Source of the DNA: Ephemerocybe angulata
Taxonomy: Eukaryota > Basidiomycota > Agaricomycetes > Agaricales > Psathyrellaceae
Length of the DNA stretch: 64,000 nt
Direction: 5' to 3'
NCBI GenBank assembly: GCA_013368325.1
Contig: JAACJK010000057.1
Coordinates: forward strand, 372,001-436,000
The notes under the pieces are model-generated. The model had not been told where the DNA came from. It worked only from the letters and a program-made list of their open reading frames with translations, and did not search any database. Below are positions 1-9,928 of this stretch, piece by piece (positions within the stretch are counted from its first letter, which is position 1; each line of letters begins with the position of its first letter). Both the position numbers and the translations under genes were made by a program.

Positions 1-414
1 ACTTAGTACAGTCGGAGAAGCGGAGAAATTCCCTATTCCAGCGAACTTTCAGAAGTCCAGGAATAGAGAGACTTCTCTCCCTCGGGGTCGGCCAAGCTTT
101 CAATAAGCCATGATGTCGAGGACGCCCGCCAGTGACGAGGGACCACGCGACGCACTGTCCTACAAAAGGGAGCTTTGCATGAAGGGTCTCACCGTCTCAG
201 CATCTGATTCACGATACGCGCCATCTTACAGTATAAAGATATATACCGCACACGATTGCCTTGAGCTGCAGACGCGTCGTATAGATCCCCTCCTCTTCTC
301 ATTGCCATCTGCTATTACCCCTCACTTCCATCCGCATTCGCGTGCTTGCACCACCCTTCCTCGTTTAACCATTTAAACTGGGTGCTCAACTCGAAGATCT
401 TCAACATTGCCATC
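1..414 (+). other. 5' flank of frameshifted P450 copy
   Basis: Non-coding. It is homologous to the flank at 12891-13410 but lacks roughly 115 bp found there just upstream of the start codon. No gene is supported here; the short open frame from 110 is not conserved in the other arm. Confidence 0.6.
232..245 (+). promoter_or_regulatory. TATA-like element upstream of P450 copy 1
   Basis: TATAAAGATATATA lies about 170 bp upstream of the P450 ATG at 415. In the other arm the equivalent position reads CATAAGGATATATA, so the first TATA half is not shared. Confidence 0.4.
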
Positions 415-2860
415 ATGGTCTCCCTCCCCCAGGCGTCCAGTATCTTCTACGAAACCTCCCCACCCTCATCGCTCCACCAGCAGGTGTCCTCGTACTCGCA
501 AAGCTTGCCTCGAACCACAGCGAAGGATTAGCCGAGATTCTCGGCCAATCCGAAGCGCTCGATATCCCGAGATGGCTCATCATGACCCTCACCGCCCTCT
601 CGCTCCCCGTCACGTTCGCGGTCAAGGTGGGGTATAAGGAGTGGAAGGACCACCGTGATGCGGCGGCGCGGAATGCAGTCCTGCCTCCTAGGGTCAAGGA
701 TCGCTTGCCCGGGGGTGTGGGCTTGCTTATTTCGACCCTGAAGAACTTCGCCGACGGGTATCCAGGTGAGTACATGCCCTGTTGATATGCTCAACTGCGC
801 GCTGAGGCAATCTGGAATTCAGGCGAGCAGTTCACGAACTGGTTCAAGGAAACGGCCCCAGGGGGAGCGCAGTTTATTAATTTCAGAGTTTTGTACGAAG
901 ACAGGGTTGGTCTGACACCCATTCTCTCTGCAACCCGCTTGCTGACAATTTGCTCTTAAGTTTACCACTACGGAGCCCGACCATATCAAAGCTATCCTGG
1001 CAACCCAGTTTGACGGATTCGAGAAAGGACCCGTGTTCCACGAGCTAGTGAAAGTCGCGCTTGGTGATGGAGTGTTCAATTCCGATGGCGAAATGTGGAA
1101 GTGCGTTTCTCAAATCCAGCGCGCACCGCGAACCCCCGCTGATTTTATTTCCTTCCCCTTGATGGCACTCCCCATTCACCAACAGATTCCATCGCGCCAT
1201 GACACGCCCATTCTTCAGCAAAGACCGCATCAGCCATTTTGACATCTTCGATCGCCACGCGGTAGACGCGCTCGACCAGCTCTCCGCGCGCCTCAAGGAA
1301 GGTCACCCCGTCGATATCCAGGACCTGGCCTCGAGGTTCACCATGGACTCTGCGACAGAATTCCTGTTCGCCAAGAACGTGCATTCTCTCGGCGCAGGGC
1401 TTCCGTACCCATTCTACGTCGCCAATTCCTCTCCGGAGGCGCGAGCCTACGCAGAGGAGGCACAGAAGCACCCTGCCAACCAGTTTGCAAACGCGTTCGA
1501 CTTGACGCAGAGGCAGCTTGCGCTGCGCGGACGGAAGGGCTTGCACTGGCCTTTGAGCGAGTTCTGGGTTGATAGGGTTAAGGAGTATATGGTCATTATC
1601 GGTGGGTTTATTGACCCGATTCTTGAGGCAGCACTCGCGAGGAACCAGGGGAAAGAGAAGTTGGGGCAGGGTGAGAAGGATAGGGAGGTCGATGATAATG
1701 AGAGCTTGCTAGATCATTTGATTCATTATACCGATGGTAAGCATTCCTTGTGTCGTGGAGGTCAGTGGAAGGTATTCATTAATCCCTGCCTCTCCTCGCA
1801 GACCCGAAAGTACTCCGAGATGAAACGTTGAATATCCTCTTGGCCGGTCGTGATACGACAGCAAACAGCATCACCTATGCAATTTATATGCTCGCGCAGA
1901 ACCCAGATGTCCTGCAAAGGCTTCGCCAAGAAGTCCTCGAAAAGGTCGGCGAGTCGCGAAGGCCGACTTTCGAGGACATGAAGGACATGAAGTATCTGCG
2001 TGCTGTCATTAATGGTACGTACCCGTGCTCTCGAGGCTGATGCCGTTTTCTCAAACCTTCTACCCTTCCAGAAACCCTGCGACTCTATCCTGCCGTTCCA
2101 TTTAACATCAGGCAAGTCTAGCGATGCATATCGGAGGACTCTCTGACTTAATCTGCCCATAGGACCTCGAATCGACCTGTCGTCTTCCCTGGTAAAAACG
2201 GGAGCCCTCCTTACTACATCCCTGCCGGAACGAAGTACGTTCGAAATACTCCGAGTAATATGGCACAAACTGACGTCGCCTCAGGACTGGGTACAGTGTG
2301 TTCCTTATGCACAGGAGGAAGGATCTCTGGGGACCTGACGGTGCGCCGATGCCTTTCGTTGGTTTTCAAGGCAACTAGACTGACCCTTCATTAAACAGCG
2401 GATAAATTCGACCCTGATCGCTTCCTCGACGACCGGGTTAAAACCTATCTTACACCGAACCCCTTCATCTTCTTGCCCTTCAACGCTGGTCCCAGGATCT
2501 GTCTTGGACAACAAGTTCGTAATCACGTCGTTCTCATATTGCTCACCTTCTAACCGGTGTACCTCCTGTGCTTAGTTCGCCTACCATGAGACATCCTTCT
2601 TCCTCATTCGATTGCTTCAACGATTCACCAACATCAAGCATGTCCGTGATGCCCAGCCACCCGCCTCGCGTCCTCCCCCGGAGTGGAAACAGGAGCCTGG
2701 AACGAAGGGAACGGATGACATTCGCATCAAGAACTATCTGACGATGAGTGCGATGGTGCGTCTTCAGGTTCAATCCTGCTAAGCTTGTGGCTGACTTAAA
2801 TCTGTGGTGGCTCTTTCATGCGAGTAGGGTGGGTGCTGGGTGACGATGGATGAGGCCTGA
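415..2860 (+). pseudogene. CYP63-like cytochrome P450, frameshifted copy
   Basis: A near-identical paralogue of the intact P450 on the other strand (10444-12890). The same 11 exons can be placed, from ATG 415 to TGA 2858-2860, including the I-helix AGRDTT, ExxR (ETLR) and the heme loop [12 protein letters not shown]. The C-run just after the start codon (about 425-430) has five C where the intact copy has six. This puts the ATG out of frame with the rest of exon 1, which ends at 765 (351 nt against 352). The next in-frame ATG is 582, inside the membrane-anchor segment, so a shortened protein lacking the first ~56 residues is conceivable. The C-terminus ends VTMDEA, shorter than the other copy. 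A homopolymer sequencing error is the alternative to true loss of function. Confidence 0.8.
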
Positions 2861-2949
2861 AGTCACGACCGTCGAATGAAGTCCCGGCGGGGTGCAACCC
2901 TGGACGATACTAGGCGCTTTGTAACTCTTCTGTTTATCTTATTTAACTT

Positions 2950-3540
2950 CTGCTCGTGTATCTATTATTTATTATCTTGATTACCGCACCTCAGTTTGTA
3001 GTCCGGAGCCTGAAGGGTGTGACCCTTGGCAAATGCACGCGACGCCGCGTCCCACAGTGCCGTACTGCTACATGTATTGTTGGTATTAATAAAGGACACT
3101 TGGCCTGCGGGATTGGGGCTGTTGGGAACCTAACGCTGGATAACTTCGAGAATGGGTACCCAGGTGAGGTTAGCGGAGGATGCCTCGCTGTATAAGGATG
3201 TTGAGTTTCATTGTACAGTAAAATGTAATGTCCCATGAGGTACGAATGCCAAGAACGAAAGTTACATTTTCGCCAGTCTTACGACGGGAGACTAGGACAG
3301 GGTAGGTTGTGCCGATTTACCTCGGCGCTTGAGGGATTTCGGAGCTCACTCAGTGAGCACTGAGCCGGATCATATTAAAGCCATCCTCGCGACCCGGTTC
3401 GACAGCCTTCAAACTCTGACAGCGGGATGTGGAAGTGTGTTCCCAGCTTGTTCTTTATCGCAGAGAAGCTTCCTGCTCACTGCCAGTGGAATTCACTTGT
3501 AGATTCCACCGCGCGATGACTCGTCAGAGCGAACGTGAGG
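2950..3540 (+). pseudogene. Relic of a further, more diverged CYP63-like P450
   Basis: Four blocks in P450 order on the plus strand match exons 1-4 of the neighbouring gene. A segment reading NFENGYPG followed by GTGAGG is at about 3145-3172. [16 protein letters not shown] is at about 3358-3408, GMWK plus a splice-like GTGT at about 3426, and FHRAMTR at about 3508-3528. Coding frames between the blocks are broken and no later exon (I-helix, heme loop) follows. It sits where the two arms of the inverted duplication lose homology. I infer a decayed tandem P450 copy. Confidence 0.7.
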
Positions 3541-3826
3541 CAGATGGCTGAGGTCTCCTGCGTCGAGTAACGCATGTACTTACTTACGTAGCTGTATGTG
3601 AGATCCTTCGAGTCGCGCTCTTCCAAATCCTGACCCTCCGGAGTGCGACGTTGGACATGAAGCAGAGCGTGGGAACCACATCGTAATCACGATCAACTTT
3701 AGCGCTCGCCAGAGATTAGATCACCGGCGCTTCTGACTCTTCTCTCTCTTTCCCATATGCATCCTCGTCATCTTCCTCGCTCCCCTGCACCTTGTAACAA
3801 CCCCACCCACAGCAACAAGCAGCAAC
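3541..3826 (+). other. Intergenic flank shared with upstream of CGI121
   Basis: Homologous to about 9929-10190 on the other arm, that is, the promoter side of CGI121. No coding sequence seen. Confidence 0.6.
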
Positions 3827-4213
3827 ATGGACAGCTTCACGTTCCCCCACTTCCCCTGCGACAAATCAACAGCCCACTTCGCTCTATTCCGCAACGTTGA
3901 GAACGCGCCGAGTTTGAGACAACGGATCGTGAAGGTGTCGACGTTGCCAGTGGGCTTGACGAAGCGGGAGGATGAGGTGGAGAGGGACGCCGTGAATTTT
4001 GCGTTTATTGAGGCTAGACTTGTGAGTTTTATCGGCTGTTAACCTGCGCTTTTTGGGGTGCATATCCGCTTGCCTGCCGAGAGGGTGGTGTACCTTGGAC
4101 TGGAACCTTCCTGGGCATTGGACGTTGCGAGTGCTGACGATTCGTTCGGACTGGGATGCTGGGGTTTACATTACGAGTCGAATGCATCTCCGCACGGCGA
4201 TTCATCAAGCTCT
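3827..4213 (+). pseudogene. Truncated CGI121 copy (exon 1 and start of exon 2)
   Basis: Exon 1 reads MDSFTFPHFPCDKSTAHFAL onward and ends at ARL before GTGAGT, as in the intact gene at 8959-9928. The intron and the first part of exon 2 (TACGAGTCGAATGCATCTCC) can be followed to about 4213. The sequence then switches abruptly to an unrelated segment also present near 7129. Exons 3 and 4 are missing, so no functional protein is expected. Confidence 0.85.
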
Positions 4214-4221
4214 TATCACAG

Positions 4222-4395
4222 TATAGGCACTGGGACGACGGATTCTTGGATCCGCTGAATAACTACGAAGGGTTCAGGCGAGACCAGCCTGATACATAGA
4301 GCCCTCGCAAAGGGCGTGGTGCTAGCCTCCTCTTGCAGTTTATTCAGAGTATGTTCGCATAAGTGTCAATCTACCGCACGTTCGATAGCCCTTAT
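4222..4395 (+). repeat. Direct repeat R, copy 1 (fused to CGI121 fragment)
   Basis: About 170 bp matching 7129-7285 in the same orientation, starting with the shared string GGCACTGGGACGACGGATTC. In the copy at 7129 it reads as the tail of an open frame (HWDDGFLDPLDNYEG). Here the frame is broken. Confidence 0.75.
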
Positions 4396-4545
4396 TCCGA
4401 CAAATTTGAATCCACTGGTTTATGGAGGATGTTGGTTAGGGATGAACGAGGTCTCCAAATAGATTGGGGTATGTATGCCTCACCCACTACCGTCGCGCTA
4501 ACAGATAGGGGCCCCATTCTCGCCCGTGTACACCAACACTCAAGT

Positions 4546-4960
4546 CAGCTACTCACCTATGATTATATTGTAGTCGGGGCTGGGACCGCTGGGAACGTCG
4601 TTGCTGCTCGTCTCGCGGAGGATGGTGCTAACACTGTCCTCATTGTTGAGGCTGGCATTAGATACCGCACCTTCGAGTCTATGACCTTTCTTAGCGACGA
4701 GGGCATTCTTGCTCTAGTTCCGCTCCTCGCTCCAACTCTCACTCCCAGTACGTCTCGCCATCTAGAGGAATGCAACCGAGAAAACAGTGGAGATTAATAG
4801 TCCTGCTCTGCCGCTAGGTACTCTGTACGACTGGAACTCCACAGTCGTACCTCAATCTAATCTGAACAACCGAACGTTTACCCTCTCTCGCGGTCGCCTG
4901 CTTGGAGGTTCCACATCAGTCAGTCAAGGCAGTACTCGCCGCCGCTTTGCTCTAGATTGC
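4546..4960 (+). pseudogene. GMC oxidoreductase N-terminal relic
   Basis: A first block contains [20 protein letters not shown] and VLIVEAG, the dinucleotide-binding motif with the acidic strand end that opens GMC flavoenzymes (aryl-alcohol or glucose oxidase type). After a GTACGT...TAG intron (about 4748-4800), a second block has LYDWNSTVVPQ and SRGRLLGGST, the conserved GMC PROSITE-1 region. The reading then breaks. The substrate-binding domain and the His/His or His/Asn catalytic pair are absent. Family identity is clear; the gene is a fragment. Confidence 0.85.
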
Positions 4961-5154
4961 TCGCCTTGTACTCAGAATTTCCCCAGATTATATGAGCCAC
5001 TATTAGGGGGGCTGGGGAATTGAATACACATATAAGCATCATGAGCTATCCTTTGGCTGGCCCAGTCACAGAAGACGACTACGGTCAATCTAGCGAATGT
5101 CGGTAAGAAAGCTACCCTGTGCGATGCAAGGTCCAAATTAAATCATCCACCTTT

Positions 5155-6786
5155 TCACATGGCGCGGTCTTGGTACTTGATATTGACCTTTACGCCTAGA
5201 ACATTTACCCCCTGCCTATCTTTTGCGCCCCCGCCTACGTAGCGGGAGGCATATACGAGACTAACTGAACGCAGACTTGTGGAGCGTTCCCTTCGACCTT
5301 TGATGAAGTCAAAGATCGCTTCGTCGGCGATGGGGCGACCAATGACGTGTAGCTTGATGTCTTGTAGGTTAGGGCAGAGGTAAGACGAATAATTAGGTCC
5401 ACCCATGAGTCCTGCATGTTGAGGCTCGCCTCCGGAAGAGCTGTTTGGGGAGGCTGATGGATTTTCGCCTTTTCTTGGCGTTAGGGCAGCAAGGACAGTA
5501 TCGGAGCAGAGAATGTAGGGCGTATAGGTGGCAGATATGTACCCTATCTCTAAGTACTCCAGCTGGGTACTCAGAGCAAAGGTTTCCAACATTGCCTCGG
5601 TAGCGGCAGCGGTGGAAGAGCGGATGGTCCACACGGCCAGTCGCCGGAGCGTCGCTAAAGTCTCGCCAACGACCGCAGCCGGGGGAAAGACACCAAGATC
5701 CGTGGTAGACAACGTTATATCCTTCAAGGAAGGAAGGTGGAGTGACGCGAAAAAGCCAGTGGGAGGGTCCGGAGCGGTGTGACGCATGTGCAGCGATGCC
5801 AGGTGGGACAATGGGAGTCTTGGCGAAGGGTAAGGTTCAGGAATCTCAACGGTTGAGATACAGGTGTGGCATCTTTCGAGTCGAGGGCATTCGGCAAGGA
5901 TCTTCCGTATGTTTGTGTCGGTGGTGTTCAGGGAGGCGATGTGCAAATATGTGAGCTGGGACCATTGAAGTGGTATTTTCATAAAACCCTCATCATAAAC
6001 CCCTTCGTAGCGAAAGCCACGTATGGAGGGACCTCCGAGCAGGCGTTTATTGTCGTACGTCTGCTCTAAAGATCCCCGTATACAAGGTATTTCAAGGTTT
6101 CGAAGGTTGGGAATAGATGATGAGGGCAAAGATAGGATGCTGTTGAGCAGCCCTGAGTGCATGCCGGGTCCGCTGATCCTGAGTTCCTCCCACTGGGAAG
6201 AGGACTGCGTTATAAAGGGCAAAAATTTCTTGAAGTTTGTCGGGGCTGCGGAAAGTAGCTTCCATGATATCGAAATTGCGACTGGTCGATTCCGGGCGCG
6301 GGAAAGCCAGAGTTGCGCAAGCTGCGACGCGGCCAGATCCCAATCAGTGAAGTGGTGCGCGCTGGGGGAAATTGTTATCGGGGCCCTTTGCCACAGTTCA
6401 GGGCAGTCGAGTGCAATTTGCCGCCAACGTTGGCAAATGAACGTCAGCAGCATGGGCGCCTGCGTAGCCGACATGTATGCCTGGTTATCGAATGGATCTT
6501 CCGAAAAGCGGGCGGGGGTAGGGAGGCAATGGGAGAAAATTGTGCGTAGAATCTCATCCGGGAGGCCTCGTATTGGTGCCAACAGGGCTAGATGGGGTTC
6601 AATGAAGCGGGCGTTTTCCTCTCTCTTGTGTATGAGCGCCTCTAGTCGTTGGCGGAGTTCTTCGATTTCAGAGTCGATCCTCTGGTTTTCTTCGATAGGT
6701 CTCTTTAAAAGTTGTCGAATCTGGGTTTTCTCAAGCTCCGAGGCGGAATAGTTGGTGCCTAGGTGGGGTGAGAACGGTGACAGCAT
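5155..6786 (-). CDS. F-box protein with N-terminal coiled coil
   Basis: A single-exon gene of 543 residues starting at ATG 6786. Residues about 15-65 form a charged helical coiled coil (ELRQRLEALIHKREEN). An F-box-like domain follows at about 70-130 (IRGLPDEILRTIFSHCLP, then ICQRWRQIALDCPELW). The remainder is leucine-rich, with irregular repeats such as LASLHMRH and LPSLKDITL. Basidiomycetes carry large expanded families of this layout. The family role is substrate recognition in SCF ubiquitin ligases through Skp1; the specific substrate cannot be read from sequence. It lies inside the loop of the inverted duplication, divergent from the fragment at 6942. Confidence 0.85.
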   Translation of the reverse strand: MLSPFSPHLGTNYSASELEKTQIRQLLKRPIEENQRIDSEIEELRQRLEALIHKREENARFIEPHLALLAPIRGLPDEILRTIFSHCLPTPARFSEDPFDNQAYMSATQAPMLLTFICQRWRQIALDCPELWQRAPITISPSAHHFTDWDLAASQLAQLWLSRARNRPVAISISWKLLSAAPTNFKKFLPFITQSSSQWEELRISGPGMHSGLLNSILSLPSSSIPNLRNLEIPCIRGSLEQTYDNKRLLGGPSIRGFRYEGVYDEGFMKIPLQWSQLTYLHIASLNTTDTNIRKILAECPRLERCHTCISTVEIPEPYPSPRLPLSHLASLHMRHTAPDPPTGFFASLHLPSLKDITLSTTDLGVFPPAAVVGETLATLRRLAVWTIRSSTAAATEAMLETFALSTQLEYLEIGYISATYTPYILCSDTVLAALTPRKGENPSASPNSSSGGEPQHAGLMGGPNYSSYLCPNLQDIKLHVIGRPIADEAIFDFIKGRRERSTSLRSVSLVYASRYVGGGAKDRQGVNVLGVKVNIKYQDRAM

Positions 6787-6941
6787 GTTAAGTCGTGGTT
6801 GGTGGTGGTGGTTGACGAAGAGTTGCGCGTGCGGCCCCTGTCACCGTTCTTTCGGACATCCCCTAGACATCCAATCAAATCTTGGGCACGGCGCACCTGG
6901 GGTGCCATTGCGCAAATCGACCCACCTGAGCCCACCTGCCT

Positions 6942-7238
6942 TTGGGCGGGCCGGTCACAGCGCGCCTCGAGCAGCTCGTGCTGCGTGTGGAGCCAACGAA
7001 CAGGGCGAGTGAGTTACTGCAGCGTTTGCCAGAGGTCGTCGCCCCGTTCAAGTTGCAGGGGCTGCATTTAGAGCTTTCGCTGATGGAAGAAACGCTTGGG
7101 CCGTTCGTTGTGGGTCAGCGGGTGAAGGAGTATCGGCACTGGGACGACGGATTCTTGGATCCGCTGGATAATTACGAGGGTTTAGGCGAGACTAGCTTAG
7201 CTAGAGTCTCCCTCGCGAAGAATGTATTCAGAGTATGA
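6942..7238 (+). pseudogene. Orphan 3' gene fragment of unknown family
   Basis: An open frame whose first in-frame ATG is at 6942. It reads LEQLVLRVEPTNR ... LQGLHLELSLME ... HWDDGFLDPLDNYEG and ends at 7238. The leucine spacing resembles the tail of an LRR or F-box-type protein. Its last third is duplicated at 4222-4395. No upstream exon or start context was recognised. I do not know the family; it is probably a remnant. Confidence 0.35.
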
Positions 7239-7285
7239 GTATGTTGGCATACGCTTCAATCTACCACACTTTCGTTTAGTAGCCC
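7129..7285 (+). repeat. Direct repeat R, copy 2
   Basis: Matches 4222-4395 in the same orientation. It spans the end of the open frame at 6942-7238 and about 45 bp after its stop. Confidence 0.75.
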
Positions 7286-7569
7286 TTCCTATAGAGTATT
7301 CACGTATGTACATCACTTAAAGCCTTCTTGGTTAAAACGAAAGGCCTGTTACCGTCGCCGCTCGCGCGCGTTATATAAAATATAGGGGCAGACCTGCCAT
7401 ATCGGAAAAGAGTACAAACACCGCGCTCGACGCGTCAGCTAACTAAACCGCCGATCAATACCACTCATTACACCATTCACGCCATCCCTCCCTACCCTCC
7501 CCTCCATCCTTGAGCCCGACATAACCAGAAACACCCAGTGAATAAGGACCCCCGGAGACCACACACACG
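7243..7569 (+). other. RPN10 upstream region
   Basis: Non-coding leader and promoter. It contains a TATATAAAA string at 7372-7380 and a pyrimidine-rich stretch just before the ATG. No other gene seen. Confidence 0.5.
7372..7380 (+). promoter_or_regulatory. TATA-box candidate for RPN10
   Basis: TATATAAAA lies 190 bp upstream of the RPN10 start codon. The spacing implies a 5' leader of roughly 150 nt if it is used. Confidence 0.45.
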
Positions 7570-8833
7570 ATGCCTCTCGAAGCCACAGTAATGGTCATCG
7601 ACAACTCCGAGTACATGCGGAACGGAGACTACCAGCCTACGCGCTTCGAAGCGCAGGCTGACGCCGTGAACGTCGTCTTCCAGACGAAGACGGACTCGAA
7701 TCCCGAGAACACAGTGGGTCTTATGACCTCTGGTGGAAAGTGGTGAGTACACAATAGTCGCTTTCATGGTCGTATCGTGTTCTCATTGCCCTACCTTATT
7801 CCAAATCACCGAAACTACGACTCGACGGACCCGATCTGCGCGAACCAGCCCAGAAGTGCTCGTAACCCACACCAAAGACCTCGGTCAAATCCTCCAAGGC
7901 ATCCACGTAGCGCGCCAAAAGCTCTCAGGCTCCATCGACGTCCCCACCGCCATCAACATCGCCCAACTCGCCCTCAAACACCGCGAAAACAAAAACCTGC
8001 GCCAGCGCATCCTCGTCTTCGTCGGCTCCCCCATCCACGAGGTCCCCAACACCGACTCCGCGAGCATGATCAAGCTCGCAAAGAAGCTGAAGAAGAACAA
8101 CGTCGCCGTCGACGTAGTGTGCTTCGGCGACGGGATAGAGGAGGAGGACGAGGAGGGCAAGACCGTTCTTAAAAGCTTTGTGGAGAACGTGAACAGCGGA
8201 GACAACTCGCACCTCGTCTGCATCCCGCCCGACGCGCTCCTCCTCTCCGACGCGCTCATCAACTCCGCCGTCCTCGCCGCGGACCGCGGCGCGCTCATCC
8301 CCGAGGAGCTGCAGGTCGGCGGCGCGGGTGCAGGGGAGGGCGCGGGTGCGGGTGGGGCGGGGGCTGGGGGAGCCGGATTCGAGTTTGGCGTTGATCCTAG
8401 TCTGGATCCCGAGCTGGCGATGGCGCTGAGGCTGTCGATGCAGGAGGCGGAGGCGAGGGATGCGGTGGCGAATGCGGGGGCGTCGTCTGGTGCAGGGGCC
8501 GAGTCAGCGGCGGTACCGCCAGCTGCGCCTGAAGCAGCTGCTGGTGCTGCTGCAGCAGGAGCGGCTGCTGATGCCCAGATGGACGAAGATGATGATGAGG
8601 AAGAGCTTAGGAAGGCGTTGGCGTTGAGCAAGGGCGAAGGGGGCGATGAAGACGTCGAGATGGACGACGAGGAGGACGAGGACGAAGATGAGGATTTGGA
8701 TGACGATGAGGAGGATGGTGAGGGAGAAGATGAAGACGAGGACGACGAGGATGAGGATGCTGCCATCCAGCGGGCAATTCAAATGAGTATGGAGACGCAG
8801 AAAGACGAGGAGTCAAAGGGAGGGAAGAAGTAA
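7570..8833 (+). CDS. RPN10: 26S proteasome regulatory subunit RPN10
   Basis: A ubiquitin receptor of the proteasome 19S particle that captures polyubiquitinated substrates. Two exons, 7570-7742 and 7849-8833 (intron GTGAGT...CAG), give 385 residues. The N-terminal VWA domain opens [20 protein letters not shown] and continues with [20 protein letters not shown] and ILVFVGSP. Three ubiquitin-interacting motifs follow: [14 protein letters not shown] (about residue 245), [10 protein letters not shown] (about 307) and [11 protein letters not shown] (about 361). Gly/Ala-rich and strongly acidic linkers separate them. Yeast Rpn10 has one UIM and the human protein two, so three is at the high end but plausible. 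It is tail-to-tail with CGI121, with 125 bp between the stops. Confidence 0.97.
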
Positions 8834-8958
8834 CTGTTACCTCCTCCTCATTCTTTCTCCATCTCTTCCTGAACACTTGTTTGGAATACGGGTCTCGTTC
8901 AAAGTGTAATAATATACAGATTTCATAGCTTTGTTATCATGAGTCGATGGGGGAAAGC

Positions 8959-9928
8959 CTACTGCATAACGCTCTTCATCGCAACTGCACTGGTCACGAT
9001 CTTGTCCACAACCACATGCTCCTCCTCCGGTTTCCCAGCAAGACTCTTAACAGCAGGTTCCGTATTAAGCTTAAACAGCTGGATACACAGAGTGATGAGC
9101 AAGAAGCAACTGTAGGAACAGTTACCATACACACCTTCTTGACCGCCCCCCAATCCGTAACGCTCGCCAGCCCCTGTTCCGGGTCATCCAGAGGAACGAT
9201 CGACCCGATAACCGCGTCTTTCATAAGTTCGCGCACTTGACTCTGGATCTGCTCGTGCGTGAGTACCGGTCGCGGCGCTGAATGGCAGGAGGCTGCTGAG
9301 GGGAAGGAGGAGGCTCCGGGGCCTATCCGGACTACGAGGAGGGAGGTGGATTTGTCTGAGAGTCCGAAGTTCTTGAATGATTCTGTGATCTGTGGAGGGG
9401 AGGTTGTATTATGAGAGTTATTGTTAACGATTTTGAGGAGGGGGAGAGTACACGCACGTTGTTCGTTGGGTTGAGGTTGAAGAGGATTTCAGAGTGCACT
9501 CCGCGCGTGCGCATGGCGCCTGGTGTTACAGACGCAAGAAGAGCTTGATGTATCGCCGTGCGGAGGTGCGTCCGACTCGTAATCTAAACACCAACACCCA
9601 ATTCAAACAAATCGTCCGTCAGCACTCGCAACGTCCAATGCCCAGGAAGGTTACAGTCTAAGGCACACCACGTTCTCGGCAGGCAAGCGGATATGCACCC
9701 CCAAAAGCGCAGGTCGACAGGCATTTAACTCACAAGTCTAGCATCAATAAACGCAAAATTCACAGCATCCCTCTCCACCTCATCCTCCCTTCTCGCCGAG
9801 CCAACCGGCAACGTCGCTACATTCACGATCCGCTGTCTCAGGCTCGGCGCGTTCTCGACGTTGCGGAACAAAGCGAAGTGGGCTGTCGATTTGTCGCAGG
9901 GGAAGTGGGGGAACGTAAAGCTGTCCAT
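8959..9928 (-). CDS. CGI121: KEOPS complex subunit CGI121
   Basis: A small subunit of the KEOPS/EKC complex, which binds the Bud32 kinase and helps Kae1 make the t6A modification of tRNA; the complex is also linked to telomere maintenance. Four exons (9928-9734, 9583-9458, 9389-9135, 9078-8959) join in phase 0 to 231 residues. Recognisable parts are MDSFTFPHFPCDKSTAHFAL, AFIDARL, THLRTAIHQALLA, RGVHSEILFNLNP, ITESFKNFGL and the conserved C-terminal end IVTSAVAMKSVMQ. It reads from the right arm into the loop of the inverted duplication; only its 5' half was copied to 3827-4213, so this copy supplies the function. Confidence 0.9.

Larger units (their letters stand above)
1..4213 (+). repeat. 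Left arm of large imperfect inverted duplication
   Basis: This arm matches the reverse complement of about 9541-13410. Base 1 pairs with about 13410, so the homology may run past the left edge of the window. It carries a CYP63-like P450 (frameshifted) and the first part of CGI121, in the order and orientation of the other arm. Homology is interrupted between about 2861 and 3527, where this arm has a diverged P450 relic that the other arm lacks. It stops inside CGI121 exon 2 at about 4213. Upstream of the P450 start, the left arm also lacks roughly 115 bp present in the right arm. Confidence 0.9.

Noticed and set aside
110..376. Short open frame upstream of the frameshifted P450
   Set aside because: Not preserved in the homologous flank at 12891-13410, so unlikely to encode a product.
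7733..7848. RPN10 starting at a GTG near 7733
   Set aside because: This is intron sequence; the true VWA start lies in an upstream exon at 7570 and joins in frame.
7885..8766. Long serine-rich open frame antisense to RPN10
   Set aside because: It is the complement of the acidic and Ala/Gly-rich RPN10 coding exon; composition alone explains it.
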